Shown: positions 7,574-15,462, counted from the first letter of the stretch. The stretch: DNA of 64,000 nucleotides from Pseudomonadales bacterium (GCA_012103535.1 WLWQ01000001.1:744001-808000); one strand, 5' to 3'. A program made the numbers and translations. Notes: generated from the sequence alone by a model not told the origin.

Positions 7574-8411
7574 CCGCTGCTCGTTCCCGTTCGAGCTTGC
7601 CTTGCGCATTGCGCATTAAAATTTCCAACCAGGCATCCCAACTCTCAGGATCCACGAATGGGTGCGGATCTCCGTCCTGGCGATCTTGCAATATTTCGTA
7701 GCGCTCAAATATTTCGCCAGACTCAGGATGATTAGGAATGTTTACTTCGATATTTTCCAGTTGCATAAGACGCTGCACACTATTGATATAGGTTTCAGTG
7801 CGTTCGACTCCGGAAAAATTAAGCCCAACTCCCCCAAATAGAAATGCATCATGGGGAAATCCATTGTCATAGACAGTAAATCTCGTAGACAAGACACCGG
7901 GCGTATGACCGGGAGTTTCCATGAAGCGTAGTCGAGTCCTACCTAGATTTAGGGTGCTGCCGTCTGACACGGAGAGATGGCGTATCGGCTTAGGATAGTC
8001 TTGATAGATCGCCGGCTCATCAGTCATATTCCAGTCTGTATCGGTCATCATCACTACCGCACCAAATTCTTCCTGGAAACGCCGAGCCCCTCCTATATGA
8101 TCGTAATGGGCATGGGAGATAACGACATAGCGGATATCGTCCGGATCGAAGCCAAGCTCTCTAATCCCATCAATTGCCAGATCTGTTAAATCTCCATAGA
8201 GAGCGTCAAACAAAATAAGACCTTGATCGGAAACCAGCAACCAGGCGGAGACCCATTTCGCTCCAACGTAGTAGAGATTATCAAAAACCTGAAATGGCTC
8301 CACCCGTTGCAACTCAGGATTATCGTTTTCACTCGCCTCCTGAGCTGTAATTACAGTAGACATCATTAAGGCAACTGTAAAAATTACCGGCTTTACTAGC
8401 TTATGAATCAT
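7566..8411 (-). CDS. Secreted MBL-fold metallo-hydrolase
   Basis: About 281 residues with a signal peptide (MIHKLVKPVIFTVALMM and on to T-A-Q) and a metallo-beta-lactamase fold. The zinc motif S-H-A-H-Y-D-H-I-G-G is clear, followed by E-T-P-G-H-T-P-G and I-P-N-H-P-E-S-G for further ligands. The layout is like periplasmic subclass-B3-type hydrolases, but the natural substrate is unknown; antibiotic hydrolysis should not be assumed. The ATG at 8411 is preceded by AAGGAA at ideal spacing, so I rejected a longer upstream start. The 3' end overlaps the convergent XRE gene. Confidence 0.8.
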   Translation of the reverse strand: MIHKLVKPVIFTVALMMSTVITAQEASENDNPELQRVEPFQVFDNLYYVGAKWVSAWLLVSDQGLILFDALYGDLTDLAIDGIRELGFDPDDIRYVVISHAHYDHIGGARRFQEEFGAVVMMTDTDWNMTDEPAIYQDYPKPIRHLSVSDGSTLNLGRTRLRFMETPGHTPGVLSTRFTVYDNGFPHDAFLFGGVGLNFSGVERTETYINSVQRLMQLENIEVNIPNHPESGEIFERYEILQDRQDGDPHPFVDPESWDAWLEILMRNAQGKLERERAAAN

Positions 8412-8630
8412 AAAAATTCCTTGTCGCTGCAACCAAGGATTGACCTTGAATGGGATTAATATATTGTTCTAATTTTTTACACTTTTCGTAGTAATTTTTT
8501 GTTTTTATCCGAGCAGGGCTTCTTATATACGATATTCCTTGCTATTAAAACTGCTTTTCGACTAGCACCGCACTCATAGGCCTAGCGTATTATCTCTCCG
8601 CTTAATACAGCTTCTTTTTAGTGTTGAGTC

Positions 8631-9797
8631 TCAATAAGACCGAGGCAATCCTAATTCGTGCTCTGCGACGAAATTTAGAATCATTTCCTGAGAAATTGGT
8701 GCTAGCTTCATTAGCCTCGCTTCACGCCAATAGCGTTCGACATGGTATTCCCGTGCGTAGCCAAATCCACCATGGGTTTGTATGGCACAGTCGGCGGCAT
8801 AAAAGCCAGCTTCGGCGGCCAGCCATTTCGCCATATTGGCTTCGGTACCACAGGGCAGATTGTTATCCAGTTTCCAGGCAGCTTTTCTGGTCATTAATTC
8901 TGCCGCATCCAATTTGGTTCTCGCTTCCGCTAAAGGAAAAGCTATCCCCTGGTTTTTACCTATCGGTCGATCAAACACTACTCGCTCATTGGCGTACTGC
9001 ACCGCACGCCGCAATGCTGCCTTACCAATTCCAACAGACTCCGCAGCAATCAATATACGTTCTGCGTTCAATCCATCCAGTAAATACCTGAAACCTCGCC
9101 CCTCTTCTCCGACTCTATCTTCAACGGAGACTTTCAGATCGTCATAGACAACTTCACAGGTACGTACTGCATTGCGCCCTAATTTCGGTATTGCAGAAAT
9201 AGAGACTTCTGGTTTCTGCAGCTCGGCTAATAAGAGTGTCATCCCTTCTGTCTTATGTTCTACCTCTTCTTTTTTTTGAGTTCTTACCAGAAGCAGCACT
9301 CTTTCTGATTCTAATGCCTTGGTAGTCCAGACCTTTCTTCCTCTGACCACGTAATGATCACCCTCAAGCCGCGCAAAGGTTTCTATAGCAGTAGTATCGC
9401 TACCTGCATTCGGTTCGGTAACGCCGAATGCCACATGGAGTTTTCCTTCGGCAACCGCAGGTAAATATTTTTCTCGCATCGCTTCGGAACCGTGTTTTAC
9501 CACGGGATGCATGCCGAAAATGGAAAGGTGTATTGGGGTTGCACCATTCATCGCTGCACCAGAAGCAGCAACCTCTTCCAGGATGATTGCAGCTTCCTGC
9601 AAACCTTTACCGGCACCACCGTACTGCTCCGGAATGGCTATACCTAACCAACCCGCTGCGGCCATTGCATTAAAGTAATCATCGGGAAACTTTCCTTCGC
9701 GATCATGCTCTTCCCAGTATTCATCAGGAAAATCTGAGCAGAGCTTTCTTACCGATTCTCTAATGAGTGTTTGTTCTTCTGATTCCGTAAAGTCCAT
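8631..9797 (-). CDS. Acyl-CoA dehydrogenase
   Basis: A 388-residue flavoprotein of the acyl-CoA dehydrogenase family that introduces an alpha-beta double bond into an acyl-CoA. The FAD-site motifs are present (G-V-T-E-P-N-A-G-S-D-T and K-V-W-T-T), as is the C-terminal Q-T-H-G-G-F-G-Y-A-R-E-Y. Where many family members carry the catalytic Glu in an E-G-T motif, this protein reads L-A-P-I-S-Q-E, so the base may sit elsewhere. It lies 25 bases downstream of the CitE-like lyase gene in a probable operon; methylsuccinyl-CoA or a related branched C5-CoA is a reasonable substrate guess. Confidence 0.85.
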   Translation of the reverse strand: MDFTESEEQTLIRESVRKLCSDFPDEYWEEHDREGKFPDDYFNAMAAAGWLGIAIPEQYGGAGKGLQEAAIILEEVAASGAAMNGATPIHLSIFGMHPVVKHGSEAMREKYLPAVAEGKLHVAFGVTEPNAGSDTTAIETFARLEGDHYVVRGRKVWTTKALESERVLLLVRTQKKEEVEHKTEGMTLLLAELQKPEVSISAIPKLGRNAVRTCEVVYDDLKVSVEDRVGEEGRGFRYLLDGLNAERILIAAESVGIGKAALRRAVQYANERVVFDRPIGKNQGIAFPLAEARTKLDAAELMTRKAAWKLDNNLPCGTEANMAKWLAAEAGFYAADCAIQTHGGFGYAREYHVERYWREARLMKLAPISQEMILNFVAEHELGLPRSY

Positions 9798-9822
9798 GGA
9801 TTAATCCAATGATTAATATGCT

Positions 9823-10743
9823 CTAACTGGTTTGTCCGGCAATGTGCGCCGCGATCGCCAGAATTTCCTTCGCTCGACGTAAATGCGGTACATCTACCAT
9901 TTGACCTTTAAACGAGAATGCCATTTTTCCAATTTTCTGATTCTCTTCGAATGCAGCAATTAGTTCATTGGCCTCACTGATCTCGTGCTCTGTTGGGGTA
10001 AAGGCACTATTAACTATGTCAATCTGAGAAGGATGGATTGTAATTTTTCCGGTATACCCCATGTCCGCACCGGTCTTGCATTCCTGCGTCAGACCTTTTT
10101 GATTCTTAATGTCGACATACACCGCATCAATCGGTTGGGCGCCACCGGCTACCGCTGCAAGCAAACAGGTAGATCTGACAAAACTAAACACTTCCAGGTA
10201 ATTACCTTGCGCATCACGTTTCGCTTTGGCGCCAAGTGCCCCAGATAAATCTTCCGCCCCCCAAGTAATACCGTCGACTCGAGAGTTCTTAGCCATAGAA
10301 GGAAGATTAAATACTGCTTCCGGTACTTCGGTCCCAATCAGAACAAGAGAAACCGCACCAGCTTCTGCACCCTGTTGTTGTTCTATTTCTGCAACCACGC
10401 CATCAATGTCATCGACGTCCTGTCGAGTCGCTACTTTCGGTAAAACCAATCCGTCTGGAAGTACTTCCATAATGGCGCGCAGATCGTCCGCGCCCCATGG
10501 AGTATCTTGAGGATTTATTCTCACCAGACATTCCTGGGCCCCAAAATCTGTTTCCTTAATCCACGCGATCACATGCTCCCGCGCAGTTTCTTTATTTTCC
10601 GGCGTCACCGAATCTTCCAAGTCAAGAATGAGAGAATCAGCATCAAGCGCCAATGCTTTTTCGAACATGCGATCGTTCCCGCCGGGCACAAAGTGCAGCG
10701 ACCTTCTTAGACCTTTTCTTCCTGGCGTTGGCGTTCTTGTCAC
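9823..10743 (-). CDS. CitE-like CoA-ester lyase (citramalyl/malyl-CoA lyase type)
   Basis: A 306-residue HpcH/HpaI aldolase-fold lyase. Visible motifs are R-R-S-L-H-F-V-P-G-G (substrate/CoA region), L-I-L-D-L-E-D-S-V (metal-binding acidic residues), W-G-A-E-D-L-S and G-K-I-T-I-H-P-S-Q-I. The family splits 3-hydroxyacyl-CoAs such as malyl-CoA, methylmalyl-CoA or citramalyl-CoA into acetyl- or propionyl-CoA plus glyoxylate or pyruvate. The start is GTG, preceded by GAGGA. Neighbouring hydratases and a CoA transferase favour citramalyl-CoA (itaconate breakdown) or methylmalyl-CoA; the sequence alone does not decide. Confidence 0.85.
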   Translation of the reverse strand: MTRTPTPGRKGLRRSLHFVPGGNDRMFEKALALDADSLILDLEDSVTPENKETAREHVIAWIKETDFGAQECLVRINPQDTPWGADDLRAIMEVLPDGLVLPKVATRQDVDDIDGVVAEIEQQQGAEAGAVSLVLIGTEVPEAVFNLPSMAKNSRVDGITWGAEDLSGALGAKAKRDAQGNYLEVFSFVRSTCLLAAVAGGAQPIDAVYVDIKNQKGLTQECKTGADMGYTGKITIHPSQIDIVNSAFTPTEHEISEANELIAAFEENQKIGKMAFSFKGQMVDVPHLRRAKEILAIAAHIAGQTS

Positions 10744-10781
10744 AACATTCCTCTTCTAACTTTTACGCTTTACAAATCAAA

Positions 10782-11240
10782 TCAAGTGCTCTGTGGTTTT
10801 TTCAGCATCATTCCTTTTCTCAGGCAATCACAAACAACTTCATCACGTTGATTTATGCCTGTGTGCTGAAACCAGACAATGCCACGATCAGGCTTTGATT
10901 TAGATTCACGACTATCTACTATTTTTGTAGTGACGCGTATTGTATCTCCAATAAAAACCGGATTTGGAAACTCAGTTTTTTCCATTCCTAAATTTCCAAT
11001 GGTGGTTCCTAAAGTTGTATCACCCACTGACAAGCCAATTACCAGACCCAGGGTAAAAAGGCTATTTACTAATATTTGCCCGTGCTGAGTAGTCTTGGCG
11101 AATTCTGCATCAAGATGCAGTGGCTGTGGGTTGTGCGTCATTGTGGTAAAGAGAAGATTGTCAGTCTCGGTAATTGTTCTATGGGGCAAATGCTCAAATT
11201 CCAAGCCAACTACCAATTCTTCAAAATACAATCCAGCCAT
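10782..11240 (-). CDS. MaoC-like hydratase
   Basis: A 152-residue single hotdog MaoC-type hydratase. It has the hydratase 2 active-site region (T-H-N-P-Q-P-L-H-L-D-A-E-F-A, with Asn/His in place of the usual D-x-N-P-x-H spacing) and G-Q-I-L-V-N-S-L-F-T-L-G. It would add water to an unsaturated acyl-CoA. It is the first gene of the minus-strand arm (hydratase, lyase, dehydrogenase) and faces the plus-strand arm across a 150-base promoter region. Mesaconyl-CoA or itaconyl-CoA hydration is inferred from context. Confidence 0.82.
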   Translation of the reverse strand: MAGLYFEELVVGLEFEHLPHRTITETDNLLFTTMTHNPQPLHLDAEFAKTTQHGQILVNSLFTLGLVIGLSVGDTTLGTTIGNLGMEKTEFPNPVFIGDTIRVTTKIVDSRESKSKPDRGIVWFQHTGINQRDEVVCDCLRKGMMLKKPQST

Positions 11241-11390
11241 TCTGCAGTATCTCTAATCGATTAAAATATTTGGTTCGAGATGTTACATTAATTGTGCATC
11301 TCAAGTTGAGGCATCATTTTAGTAGCAACTTGTAGCTGCATCCATTAAATTCTCCTGTTTGATTCAAACCGGTGTTAGGAAAACCTAACA

Positions 11391-12263
11391 ATGACTATCG
11401 ACGAAACGGCCTTCGAGAGCTGGATCGGGAAAACAGAGTCTGCGACTGACTTTCTTACCCTGGCGCCCTTAACCGGGCTCGCTGCCACGCTCGATAAAGA
11501 AAAATTGCAATTCGCCCCTGGTGATAAGCTACCACCTCTTTGGCATTGGCTGTATTTTTTAAGTCCAGCCCGACAATCAAAAATAGCGAACGATGGCCAC
11601 GCTGAGCGGGGCGACTTTCTTCCCCCTATTCCATTACCGCGTCGAATGTGGGCAGGAAGCCGCTTCGAATTTCATCACCCGCTACACGCGGGCGAAGAAG
11701 TTAATAGAGTCTCCACCATTAAGAGTATTGCTTGCAAAGAAGGTCGCAGCGGCCAACTCGCATTCGTTACAGTAAAGCATGAAATTGGAACGGAACTGAA
11801 AAATGCAATCTCTGAAGAGCACGACATAGTCTATCGAGATCTTGCTCCATCGAACCAATCGCCACCGCCTGCCAAATCGGCTCCGACTTCCAGTGACTAT
11901 TCCAAGACTATTGATCCAGATCCAGTTCTGTTGTTTCGCTATTCTGCTCTAACTTTTAATGGGCACAGAATTCACTACGACAGAGAGTACGTAACAACAG
12001 AGGAAGGTTATCCCGGCCTTATCGTGCACGGACCTTTATTAGCCACTTTATTAGTGGATTTACTGATAGAACAGTTTCCGGAGAAAACATTAAGGAGCTT
12101 CGAATTTAAAGCGGTGAGTCCAGTTTTTGATCTAAATCCATTTGATGTTTGTGGCACCAATCCAGATCAGGAAGGCAATCTAAGTTTATGGATAAAGGAC
12201 TATGAGGGTACGCTTTGTATGCAAGCGCAAGCGTCTTTCAGTCATTCAATCAGCAATAAATGA
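11391..12263 (+). CDS. Double-hotdog hydratase of the FAS1-like/mesaconyl-C4-CoA hydratase type
   Basis: A 290-residue protein with two hotdog halves. The N-terminal half contains P-P-L-W-H-W-L-Y-F and G-D-F-L-P-P-I-P-L-P-R-R-M-W-A-G-S; the C-terminal half carries the active-site run L-T-F-N-G-H-R-I-H-Y-D and Y-P-G-L-I-V-H-G-P-L. This matches the family that includes mesaconyl-C4-CoA hydratase and the Pseudomonas-type itaconyl-CoA hydratase. It overlaps the CoA transferase start by four bases (ATGA), so the two are translationally coupled. Confidence 0.83.
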   Translation: MTIDETAFESWIGKTESATDFLTLAPLTGLAATLDKEKLQFAPGDKLPPLWHWLYFLSPARQSKIANDGHAERGDFLPPIPLPRRMWAGSRFEFHHPLHAGEEVNRVSTIKSIACKEGRSGQLAFVTVKHEIGTELKNAISEEHDIVYRDLAPSNQSPPPAKSAPTSSDYSKTIDPDPVLLFRYSALTFNGHRIHYDREYVTTEEGYPGLIVHGPLLATLLVDLLIEQFPEKTLRSFEFKAVSPVFDLNPFDVCGTNPDQEGNLSLWIKDYEGTLCMQAQASFSHSISNK

Positions 12264-13447
12264 ACCATGCTCCCCCATTAGAAGGAATTACGGTGCTCGC
12301 ATTCGAGCATGCTATAGCGGCACCTTTGTGCACACGACAACTCGCTGAACTTGGCGCTCGGGTTATCAAGATAGAACGGCGGGAAGTTGGTGACTTTTCT
12401 CGCCACTACGACAATCGAGTTAGAGGTCAATCCTCACATTTCATTTGGACTAATCGCTCCAAACAGAGTTTTACCTTGGATATCAAGCATGAATTATCTA
12501 AAGAGATTTTAGATCGACTAATTAGTCAGGCAGATGTACTCGTACAAAACCTGGCGCCGAATGCGATGGAAAAACTCGGTCTCAGTTACGAATTATTAAA
12601 AGAACAACATGAGCAACTTATTCTCTGCAATATTTCCGGCTATGGTAATGATGGACCTTATCAGAACAAAAAAGCTTACGATCTCTTAGTGCAGGCAGAA
12701 GCTGGATTTCTTTCGGTAACCGGAACCGAAGAACAGATGGTGAAAGCCGGGATATCAGTAGCCGACACTGCCGCCGGTATGCAAGCTTTCTCAGCAATTC
12801 TTGCCGCTATAATTCAGCGAGGGAAAACCGGCCAGGGTAGCTGCATCGATATTTCGATGCTTGAAGCCATGGTGGAATGGATGGGCTATCCTCTTTTCTA
12901 CGCCTATGATGGCGCACCTCCTCCACCCCGCATGGGTGCGGATCACGCCAGCATTTATCCCTATGGCGTATTCCATACGAGTGATGAAAAAGTCATTCTG
13001 GTCGGATTACAGCATGAACGGGAATGGGAGTTATTCTGCCGCTTCGTTCTGGAACAGCCAAACCTATTCGATGATCCGCGCTTTGCCAACAACGCAAAAC
13101 GCTCCGAAAATCGAGAGGCCTTAAGAGAAATTATTCAGAGTTTATTTTCATTGCTCAGTGCTGAGCAAGTCAGTGCAAAACTGGATGGAGCTCAAATAGC
13201 CTATGCCAATGTCAACGACATGGAATCGGTCTGGAAACATCCGCAGCTTGCTGCGCTAAATAGGCTAGTCGCCACGCCTACACCTGAGGGGGTGGTTTCT
13301 AGTTTTAAACCGCCTACTAATAATAGGGATTTTGAGCCGAAGTTGTCTGGGGTGCCTGGGTTGGGGGAGCATACGCGGGAGATATTGGGGGAGTTGGGGT
13401 TTGGGGTTGAGGAGATTGATAGGTTTTTTAAGGAAGAAGTTGTCTAG
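12260..13447 (+). CDS. Family III (CaiB/BaiF) CoA transferase
   Basis: A 395-residue CaiB/BaiF-type CoA transferase. The N-terminal region has V-L-A-F-E-H-A-I-A-A-P and G-A-R-V-I-K-I-E-R; the family's catalytic Asp lies in K-K-A-Y-D-L-L-V-Q-A-E, followed by S-G-Y-G-N-D-G-P. Such enzymes move CoA between dicarboxylates (formyl, carnitine, mesaconyl C1-C4, itaconate/succinyl). Here it would activate the acid or shift CoA within it. The last 120 bases are unusually G-rich, unlike the rest of the gene. Confidence 0.87.
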   Translation: MNHAPPLEGITVLAFEHAIAAPLCTRQLAELGARVIKIERREVGDFSRHYDNRVRGQSSHFIWTNRSKQSFTLDIKHELSKEILDRLISQADVLVQNLAPNAMEKLGLSYELLKEQHEQLILCNISGYGNDGPYQNKKAYDLLVQAEAGFLSVTGTEEQMVKAGISVADTAAGMQAFSAILAAIIQRGKTGQGSCIDISMLEAMVEWMGYPLFYAYDGAPPPPRMGADHASIYPYGVFHTSDEKVILVGLQHEREWELFCRFVLEQPNLFDDPRFANNAKRSENREALREIIQSLFSLLSAEQVSAKLDGAQIAYANVNDMESVWKHPQLAALNRLVATPTPEGVVSSFKPPTNNRDFEPKLSGVPGLGEHTREILGELGFGVEEIDRFFKEEVV

Positions 13448-13474
13448 GTATTAGGTGGAGCAGAGACTGGGAGG

Positions 13475-13561
13475 GATTGATTCAGAAATTATCTTAGATA
13501 ATTTCTTCACCCTTCGGGCAGCACGAAGTGCTGTCTCAATTGCGTCTGCAATTGATCGAAC
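13475..13561 (-). repeat. tRNA-associated hairpin repeat, copy E
   Basis: Minus strand: GGTTCGATCAATTGCAGACG, stem CAATTGCAGACGCAATTG, stem CAGCACTTCGTGCTG, stem CCCGAAGGG, palindrome AAATTATCTAAGATAATTT, end AATCAATC. It follows the tRNA-Ser terminator at about the same distance as copy C follows the tRNA-Arg terminator. Stem bases differ from copies A-D but pairing is kept. Confidence 0.78.
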
Positions 13562-13587
13562 CGCGAGTGTTCTCTCACCTTCTATAT

Positions 13588-13629
13588 CCGCCATAAAAAA
13601 ACCGACTTTCGTCGGTTGTTTTATGGCGG
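13588..13629 (-). terminator. tRNA-Ser terminator extended by the tRNA 3' end
   Basis: AACCGAC-tttc-GTCGGTT (13600-13617) is the core hairpin, with A- and T-rich flanks. The stem extends outward through CCGCCATAAAA/TTTTATGGCGG, which includes the tRNA's CCA (13624-13626). The same design occurs at tRNA-Arg. Confidence 0.85.
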
Positions 13630-13713
13630 AGAGAGAGGGATTCGAACCCTCGATAGGTTTAACCCTATACGCCCTTAGCAGGGGCGCGCCTTCAGCCACT
13701 CGGCCATCTCTCC
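13624..13713 (-). tRNA. tRNA-Ser (anticodon GCU)
   Basis: A 90-base class II tRNA on the minus strand: acceptor GGAGAGA/TCTCTCC, D arm GGCCGAGTGGCTGAAGGCG, anticodon loop CTGCTAA with anticodon GCT, a long variable arm, T arm GAGGG-TTCGAAT-CCCTC, discriminator G and an encoded CCA. It lies downstream of csrA, as in many gammaproteobacteria, but two small genes separate them here. Confidence 0.97.
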
Positions 13714-13796
13714 GTGAATCTTGTTGCACATTGCATGCATGTGTTCATTCAATTTGTGGATCGGGATTTATTCGATTTTTGACTGAGCCTTAATTC

Positions 13797-13909
13797 TCAC
13801 CCTGCGGGTCGCCTTCAGCCACTCGTCCGGCCATCGATCACAGATCGCTGTCGTTCGGACTGCGCTCAAAGCTACCGCTTTGAAAACGCTTTTCCTCACC
13901 CATCTCTCC
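13797..13909 (-). pseudogene. Broken tRNA-Ser 5' remnant mixed with repeat sequence
   Basis: CGCCTTCAGCCACTCG (13810-13825) is identical to the D-arm part of the intact tRNA-Ser, and CGGCCAT follows after a 2-base insertion. CCATCTCTCC (13900-13909), identical to the tRNA 5' end, recurs about 70 bases further on. The gap and the preceding CCCTGCGGGT look like remains of the hairpin repeat. It lies upstream of the working tRNA-Ser, the same relation as the tRNA-Arg fragment. Confidence 0.65.
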
Positions 13910-13977
13910 ACGGGCGCGCATGATATCACACTGATTGTTTAATTTAGAACATGAGAAATTAGCTTAGCAGAGTAAAT

Positions 13978-14376
13978 CTAATTTTCAATTCGATTACATT
14001 GAACCCTTTCCATGAAGGTATTGGCTTCTTCGCCTTCGGGAGGGACTGCTGCCGCCACGATACTCGATACCGCACCTTGGCCGGTGGATAGATTCATGAC
14101 AATGGCATTCCCCAGGTCGGTGCTGCAGCGAATAATATTGCTGCTAATGCAGTCATCGAAGGTCCATTGGTATCCAGAGAAAATCAAGGATGCATTTCCA
14201 CTCGAGCCGATTGTGAAAAGATAATTTGCTGGCGCGTAAGACTGATTTTGCCAATTCCCTTCTTGCCAGTAAAAACCTATGGAGCTGACCCCTTCACAAC
14301 TCCATGCATTGTCATTTTCGGCAGCAAAAACTGGAATGCTGCAGATGAGCGTCAGTATAACTCCCTTTATTTTCAT
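13978..14376 (-). CDS. Small secreted protein of unknown function
   Basis: About 132 residues from ATG 14376, which has GGTGGAG five bases upstream. A signal peptide (MKIKGVILTLICSIPVFA) is followed by a mature domain with four cysteines (in W-S-C-E-G, D-D-C-I-S, I-R-C-S-T and V-Q-C-N-R), probably two disulfides in the periplasm or outside. No family recognised. It shares size, orientation and secretion signal with the next gene upstream but no obvious sequence similarity. Confidence 0.6.
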   Translation of the reverse strand: MKIKGVILTLICSIPVFAAENDNAWSCEGVSSIGFYWQEGNWQNQSYAPANYLFTIGSSGNASLIFSGYQWTFDDCISSNIIRCSTDLGNAIVMNLSTGQGAVSSIVAAAVPPEGEEANTFMERVQCNRIEN

Positions 14377-14538
14377 AAACTCCACCTGGTAATTGGATGA
14401 TAATTGCATTATACGCATACGAAAATAATTCGTTCTCGACCATAGCCGACCCACACCTCAGAATTAAGTTCTTTGAGGCGAAACGGCCAACTTAATAGTT
14501 AAACAAATTTTTCTAATTCAGTATAAAACCAACTACTT

Positions 14539-14976
14539 CTAATCTGCTTGTTTGTTTACCTGCGCACAATAGGAAGTAATAGTTCCATCCACCAAGTTAG
14601 TTAAACAATATTCAAAAGAAGTTTCACTCGAGAACCAAATTTGTCCTTGGGCACCAACTTCTGTAATAAACAGTGCTTCTTCACCAGTTGAACGAATTGA
14701 ACCCCAAACATGCTGTCCCGGATTATCTCGCGGTGTATCTGAAGTTCTAGACCTACCTAAAAAAGTTTCGCGATCCTGAACATCAATAGTTAACTCTAAA
14801 TCGATTTCAGTTATTGTGACCCCTCCAACATCGAGTCTTTCACCACCACCTGAACTTACGACTCTGACGGTACCGGTCCAGAAGCCAACCATATCTGGAT
14901 ATTCTTGTGCACTTGATTGTATTACTACCAGTATTGCTGAAATCAGGCATAGAGAACTTAAGATTGTTCTTTTCAT
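14539..14976 (-). CDS. Small secreted protein of unknown function
   Basis: A 145-residue protein with a signal peptide (MKRTILSSLCLISAILVV, then I-Q-S-S-A-Q). The mature part begins M-V-G-F-W-T-G-T-V and is rich in beta-prone residues, with two cysteines near the C-terminus (F-E-Y-C and T-S-Y-C). The M-V-G-x-W-x-G opening recalls small lipocalin-like or avidin-like barrels, but that is only a resemblance. It lies between csrA and tRNA-Ser. Confidence 0.6.
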   Translation of the reverse strand: MKRTILSSLCLISAILVVIQSSAQEYPDMVGFWTGTVRVVSSGGGERLDVGGVTITEIDLELTIDVQDRETFLGRSRTSDTPRDNPGQHVWGSIRSTGEEALFITEVGAQGQIWFSSETSFEYCLTNLVDGTITSYCAQVNKQAD

Positions 14977-15224
14977 AGCACTTCCCCCAACACAAACTAA
15001 GAATTGAAATACAACTGCTGCTTTCTACTATATTCGGCTTGAGACGAAAATAGTAGAACATTTAGCTGGCTTCGACCAAGCGTCAATACAGGGTAACAAC
15101 AGAAAATTATACCGGTCGCCAGGGAATTAGTGACCTAACAGTAAAAAACTCACAGAAGAAAAGAATAATCAATAGACTGAGATCTAGTGACTGTTTTGCA
15201 GTTTAATCGCACGACATAAGCTGA

Positions 15225-15244
15225 CTCTCCATTAAAATGGAGAG
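15225..15244 (-). terminator. Possible csrA terminator hairpin
   Basis: CTCTCCATT pairs with AATGGAGAG with a very short loop, about 18 bases beyond the csrA stop. The T-tract after it on the minus strand is weak, so termination is uncertain. Confidence 0.4.
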
Positions 15245-15261
15245 CAGTATCGAGGGAGAAC

Positions 15262-15462
15262 TTATTCTCCTTCTTTGTTGGTAGCGGCTTCGCCGCTTTT
15301 TTCTTTCTGAATACGTTGGTAAATTTCTTCGCGGTGTACTGCGATTTCTTTTGGAGCGTTTACTCCGATCCTTACCTGGTTACCCTTTACTCCTAAAACG
15401 GTAACTGTTACGTCATCTCCGACCATCAATGTTTCGCCTATTCGGCGTGTCAGTATTAACAT
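15262..15462 (-). CDS. csrA: Carbon storage regulator CsrA
   Basis: A 66-residue RNA-binding post-transcriptional regulator. It begins with the standard [12 protein letters not shown] and contains the [16 protein letters not shown] core. Both RNA-contact regions (L-T-R near the N-terminus and the A-V-H-R-E-E-I-Y segment) are intact. A strong GGAGGA precedes the ATG. The approximately 345-base gap upstream (15463-15807) shows no other gene and must hold the csrA promoter and leader. Confidence 0.97.
   Translation of the reverse strand: MLILTRRIGETLMVGDDVTVTVLGVKGNQVRIGVNAPKEIAVHREEIYQRIQKEKSGEAATNKEGE

Noticed and set aside
7566..8411. An antibiotic-resistance metallo-beta-lactamase
   Set aside because: The fold and zinc motif alone do not show antibiotic hydrolysis; many periplasmic MBL proteins have other substrates.
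8621..9091. A 156-codon plus-strand frame antisense to the acyl-CoA dehydrogenase
   Set aside because: Shadow frame; the minus-strand gene has all family motifs.
13451..13793. Frames on both strands across tRNA-Ser
   Set aside because: They translate the tRNA and hairpin repeat; no protein support.
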